Assembly: GCA_004519485.1 (NCBI GenBank)
Contig: CP038116.1
Coordinates: 682,001 to 746,000, forward strand
Length of the DNA stretch: 64,000 nucleotides
DNA from: Nannochloropsis oceanica
Lineage: Eukaryota > Sar > Eustigmatophyceae > Eustigmatales > Monodopsidaceae
Direction of reading: 5' to 3'
Shown: piece after piece, positions 60,001-64,000 of the stretch
Layout of the letters: each line of letters starts with the position of its first letter
Position numbering within the stretch: the first letter of the stretch is position 1
Notes under the pieces: model-generated
What the model was told of the DNA's origin: nothing
The model's database searches: none
Seen by the model: only the letters and a program-made list of their open reading frames with translations
Made by a program: the position numbers and the translations under genes

Positions 60001-60285
60001 TCCATCGGTGGAGGACCCAGTGACCGGGACCGTGACCTTAGGTGTTGTGATGGGGGTGGCGGGCTTGGCATTCTGCACCGGCTTAAAACCGTCGAGCGCG
60101 TCCTTGATGTTCACATCCGTGTCCAGAGGGGCGACGGTGCTCTCGGCAACCGCGGCCTTGTCTTTTTTCTGGCCGGCTCCGCCCACAGTGAACACGAGGG
60201 CGAGAGCCACGGCCACGCCTACAGCGGCCAGTAGCCCACCGTAAACGTAACGCCGAGTGCGCGAGGGGCGCGAGTCAGCAGTCAT
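57022..60285 (-). CDS. Large membrane-anchored beta-helix repeat protein
   Basis: Two exons (60285-59980 and 59841-57022) with a phase 0 join, 1041 residues. The N-terminus is cytosolic and basic (MTADSRPSRTRRYVYGG), followed by a signal-anchor (LLAAVGVAVALALVFTVGGA), so most of the chain would be lumenal or extracellular. Residues ~140-620 form many coils of about 25-35 residues rich in Gly, Phe, Val and Thr, such as GGDVLVVAGNAFFTGCTFTA, GGGTMIVTGMDFRF and GAGVMVETGVTYVQWNCP, resembling a right-handed parallel beta-helix. A middle domain has Cys-rich DSCSFCGDGEDVSGFCTKFD; the end has an Ig-like stretch (GGAKVTWNVPKDQALGDYYL). Codon use is strongly C/G-ending, and the gene is nearly intron-free and repeat-free unlike its neighbours, suggesting high expression. 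Surface or cell-wall role is inference; no enzyme motif is recognised. Confidence 0.85.
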
Positions 60286-62114
60286 GTTGCTAATATGGGG
60301 GAGGGAAGTTCGGAAGAAAAGAGGACGAGGCGCTCTCTCTCTTTTTTTTCCTTACGGATGAAGTAGAGCGGCCACCGCTTGGAGCTACCCTGTGGTAAAG
60401 ACGGGGACAGGTGGGAAGACGTGAGTGGAGTCAGATAGTTTTGGAGGGGATTTTGTCATGTCAGCACAGGCGGCCATATCCTTGTCAATGCACGAGGAAT
60501 GCCCCATCAGCCCCTGTTGGACATGGTCTTGAGTCCCGGGCGCAGGCCGCTCTCTGTGGGTTAGTGAGGGCGGTGAAGACCTAAGCGCGAGCTTGTGTAC
60601 GAGCGCACTTCTGCGCGTGTCAAACCAGTGCATGACTGGATCCATGAGCTATACCAACTGACAGCTCCTTGTACGCGGCAGGGAAGCGCCCACACATGCG
60701 CGGTACCTCGTCTCAGGCTCTTCGTGGGAAGCGTGGTGTATGACCAAGATCATGTTTGTGAGGCAAATACTTGTATGTGGAGCGGCGGGCTTCCAGGAGT
60801 GAGTCAAACGATCGATAGCTCCTTAAGTATACTCAAGCTGCGTAGACCACGACAAAGAGAATGAGGGGGGCTGTCCGCAGGTGGCATGCACAATGGCCCA
60901 TGCAGAACGAAGGACGCGCATGAGCAACTGCGGCTACAGAGTCCCATGTTTTGACTCGATAAGGAAAAGGAATACAAGGCAATCCCCAAAATGGAGGAGA
61001 AATAGAGAAGGGGAGAAGCGACACCATTTTCTTGGCGGGGAGAAACCAGAGAAGCGGTAATTCAGTATATGGGCGCCTGTCGTTGCGCATTTTTCTTCGC
61101 GGTCGTTCACTCAACGGATATAAAGGAGCTTGGAAAGGCAAGCTTTAAAAGACCTAAATCTCTCCCCAAACCGCATAATATCTGACATTTTCACATATGC
61201 GCATGTTGATTAAGTGTTTTTTCTTCAATACAGGCCTTGATCATGTCGAATCAGGTCTCAATTTCACGGGAAACTTCATGAGAAAGGCTCAACCCGAGCC
61301 ACACCCAAACGACCGCCTTTGGCAGTTATTTCTCCCAACGCCTCTCACGAGCACCGTACTGCTCCCAAAACTCGTTCGTGCTCTACTCCTCCCGAAATAA
61401 AAAACACCCATAAAAATGGGGCTTTATGTCTTGATCCTCTTCCCCCTGCCTCGCTTTGTCATACCTATTTTTGGGGGTCCATGCCCAGTTCTTCTTAGTT
61501 GCATTGACAAGAAACGCCTGGTTTGGCAGGGCTTGCTGAGAACATGAAGTTATGGGCCTACCTAGGCATTCTTCTTTGCGCATCCGGCGCGCTTTCTCAG
61601 GGGCGGTCATTGTTGGGCGCGAGATTACTGCTCGCGGAGAGAGGCTCGCGGAGTTGTGCTTGGGCTTGGCCTCTTCCTTCATTTTAGAGGCTCCTCGCAG
61701 CTATCAATCCAAGATGGTATTTGTCTCTCTAGCATCCTCCCCACTCCCCTTTGCTTGCTCCCTCTCTCCAAAGGTGCAGCACACTGATCGGAGGGCTTAG
61801 CTCACCAAGCGATTGGTAGCTGTTGACACTGCCTACCTATCCGACTGTGTTTTGGAGGAAAATTAGCACTCATAGAGCCGCCAGGGAGATTAGGGCGGCT
61901 CCACACAACGTAAGCTATCTGTCACAGGTGTCTTGCCCTTACTGGCAAGCCGTCGTGATAGCAGCCATGTTTCTTGTCAATGAATGGGCTCTGGGAAGGC
62001 TAGGCCATACACACTCAGACACACATCCTCCCATACCGGGTCTCACCCAACTCCCTTTCGTTCCACCCCTCCACAGCAAGACACGCTACCCATCATCCAC
62101 AAGCTACATATACA
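60286..62114. other. Divergent intergenic region
   Basis: About 1.8 kb between two divergent genes for secreted or membrane proteins. Unique sequence without CCCT repeats. Small open frames (for example 60595-60864, 61552-61800) show no motif or splice support. Contains both promoters. Confidence 0.5.
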
Positions 62115-63947
62115 ATGGCTCGTCTGTTTCGTTCCGCGGTCGCTCTGGCCATATTCGCCTTTGCTGGCCTCGCCACTGCCGAGAGCCCCATGCGCCGCAG
62201 GCAGGTAAAGAAAAAGAGGGACAAGGAGGAAGGGAATAGGAACGGAGGAAGATAGAAATGCATGTCATTAAAGACGATTTGTTTTGACACGCTGGCGTCA
62301 TCAGGAACTGTATTAAATCAGGCGTTATTTGGGTGAGATGCATATGTACACTCACCGAAATCTTCCTTCTCCCTCTCTGCCCTCCTCTTTCCTGCCTGCT
62401 CGTTCGCTCGTCTAAGACATTCATCAAAAACGGGCTCTTCTCTCAGGTGCCGTGCCCTAGAAGGACGGACATCCATCGCACCGACAATCCCATTCACTCC
62501 TCTTCCTCCGTCCCTCCCATTCTCTCTTCCATAGCAAATGACCACCGGTGCCCTGAAGGACATGCTCCCCGCCTACAAGCCCGACGCCGAGCTCACCATG
62601 ATGCAGGTAGGAGGATGACGTAGAAATGCAGTCGGAAGGTGAAACGATATCCTGTCTGTGGAGAGCCCTGTCAAACATCGCCTTATTATTGAATGAATGT
62701 AGAAAAGCTCACGCCTGTCGTTTCTCTCCACCTCCCTTCTTTCATACGTAGGACGCCTGGCGCAACGGCCTGGATGTCATGTCCGTGTTCACGAGCAACT
62801 TCCAGTCGGAGGGGATGAAGGTAAGTGGAACGGAGGTGGGTCCTCTTCTAGACCGCGCCGAGATTCGGCAACACCTCTCTCATGAAATGACTTCCTCCCT
62901 CCGTCGCCTTAGGCCGTCCTCGACAACGCCGAGATCCAGCACACGATCATGGAGAAGCTGCCCCTCCTCGCGGCCTTCGACGGTTTCAAGCAGATCACCG
63001 GCCGCCGCCTTGATGCCGAAGGGGTAAGGAAATAGAATGAGGGAGGAAATCGTTCTGGTCTGATTCCTTCTCAAGAAATATACATGCGTCCAGCTTACAC
63101 CCACCCTCCCTCCCATCCCTCCCTCCTCCCTCCCTCCCCTAGACCAAGGCGGGCTTTGCCGCTGGCATCAATGCGATGATGACTGCCTTGCCTGACATGC
63201 TCAAGACCATGAAGGACCCCACCATCTCCACCCGCGTCTTGTCCGAGTTGCTGGCCGACGACGCCGACGGCTTCAGTGTATGGAGGGAGGGAGGGAGGAA
63301 GGGGTGACACGAATCTTGAGAGATTTCTAGTTCTACTGGCCGTGGCTGCCTCTCCCCTTTGCGAGAGAAGATGTTGATTTCTTGATGTTTTGGACTCTTT
63401 GGTCTTTTCCGTAGGAGCTGGATACCACCAGTCCCTTGTAAATGTATGGACGCCACCCTTTTATGTGTGTGTTCATCTCTCTTTTTTATCCTCTGCCATT
63501 CCTGCTTTTTCTCCTCACAGGAGGTCTTCAACGACGCCTCCTCGGGCGACAAGGAGGCCATGGCCAAGGTCGAGGCTGCGGTCAACGAGAAGCTCTTCCC
63601 CGGCATTAACACCAGCGCGCTCAAGGTAAGCAACAAAACCTTCAGACACGGGGGAGGGAGGGAGAAAGTTGTGTCGACTCATGTTTCCAATACCCGTTGA
63701 ATATCGTCGAGGCCTGAGGCATGAAATGAAAGTACAGAAAGACCGTGTGCGCTGTGTGTATGGGGAGGCATTACCTTTATCATCACTACTCTCGTCCTTT
63801 TTGCAATGAAGAAAATAGGATGAAGAAAGCTTGTTCTAGCTACCCCGTCCCTTACGCCTCTCATTCCTCCGCCTTATTCCTTCTCCCTTCCCACCACAGG
63901 CCGTGTCCGAAGGCAACCCCCTCAAGTCCCTTCTCGACAACAAGGAG
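62115..63947 (+). CDS. Secreted protein of unknown function (3' partial)
   Basis: Exons 62115-62204, 62535-62606, 62752-62820, 62913-63023, 63143-63277, 63521-63625 and 63900-63947, all phase 0, run toward the window edge; the gene continues beyond 64000. The signal peptide is LFRSAVALAIFAFAGLATAE. The mature part is a helical, Ala/Leu/Met/Asp-rich chain: ALKDMLPAYKPDAELTMMQ, DVMSVFTSNFQSEGMK, QHTIMEKLPLLAAFDGFKQI, GFAAGINAMMTALPDMLKTM and VFNDASSGDKEAMAKVEAAV. It has about 250 residues so far and no family is recognised. Every intron is phase 0, which is unusual in this window and hints at a modular, repeated helical design. A short exon-like piece near 63415-63440 was left out because it breaks the frame. 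Confidence 0.78.
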
Positions 63948-64000
63948 GTACGAGGAAGAGAGGAAGAAAAGAAGGGGAACTGGAGAAGACTGTCTTTATT

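Noticed and set aside
60286-62114. tRNA or other structured RNA genes in the long intergenic region
   Set aside because: I looked for tRNA A and B box patterns and found none that fold convincingly by eye; a covariance-model search would be needed.

Overview
This is a window of a nuclear eukaryotic genome, most likely a heterokont (stramenopile) alga with a secondary red-type plastid, and plausibly a eustigmatophyte such as Nannochloropsis/Microchloropsis. Three proteins carry a signal peptide followed directly by a Phe (AQA-FVP, TSA-FLLP, IHA-FVP), the heterokont bipartite plastid-import signature. Most genes are interrupted by many short introns filled with (CCCT)n or (GGGA)n tetranucleotide repeats. 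The species is an inference; the sequence does not name it. There is one 100-N assembly gap (22580-22679). Gene models were built by matching splice sites, intron phases and family motifs by eye. Where the summed exon lengths close an open frame with a stop, I say so.

Layout. 83-2667 (+) short-chain acyl-CoA dehydrogenase, 5' partial. 3159-5617 (-) DUF1365 protein. 5774-7396 (+) queuine tRNA-ribosyltransferase. 7886-8938 (+) COQ5 methyltransferase. 9250-10782 (-) FYVE+SYLF protein. 11510-14228 (-) secreted protein of unknown function. 14644-16693 (+) acidic single-pass membrane protein. 18036-21503 (+) microbial rhodopsin fused to a PAS-like domain. 22574-24235 (-) SART1/SNU66 splicing factor, cut by the gap. 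24906-28078 (+) plastid-targeted fructose-1,6-bisphosphatase. 28980-32110 (-) AIFM2/FSP1-like FAD oxidoreductase. 32677-33570 (-) DUF6940-like protein. 33978-35445 (+) MsrA. 35964-37868 (-) secreted class 3 lipase. 38625-40406 (+) cytochrome P450 (CYP86-like). 41100-42115 (-) small mitochondrial-type protein. 42676-44408 (+) membrane-anchored rubredoxin (RBD1 type). 45412-46799 (+) Rieske-fold Cys4 protein resembling PSB33/TEF5. 47487-51297 (-) VTT/TVP38-family membrane protein. 51730-55779 (+) divergent protein kinase. 57022-60285 (-) large membrane-anchored beta-helix protein. 62115-63947 (+) secreted protein, 3' partial.

How it fits together. There is no operon-like system. Genes are often arranged head to head with short shared upstream regions. 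Themes are plastid and photosynthesis (FBPase, RBD1, PSB33-like), mitochondrial redox and quinone metabolism (ACAD, COQ5), repair and redox (MsrA, AIFM2-like), lipid handling (lipase, P450, VTT) and light sensing (rhodopsin-PAS).

The standout is the rhodopsin-PAS gene: 13 exons whose phases all match, giving a 446-residue protein with the retinal-binding Lys, a Glu counterion and a C-terminal PAS-like domain. Second is an intron architecture in which GGGA repeats follow the 5' splice site and CCCT repeats precede the 3' splice site of the same intron. There are also decayed copies of exon ends inside introns, several GC-AG introns, and a 1041-residue beta-helix protein.
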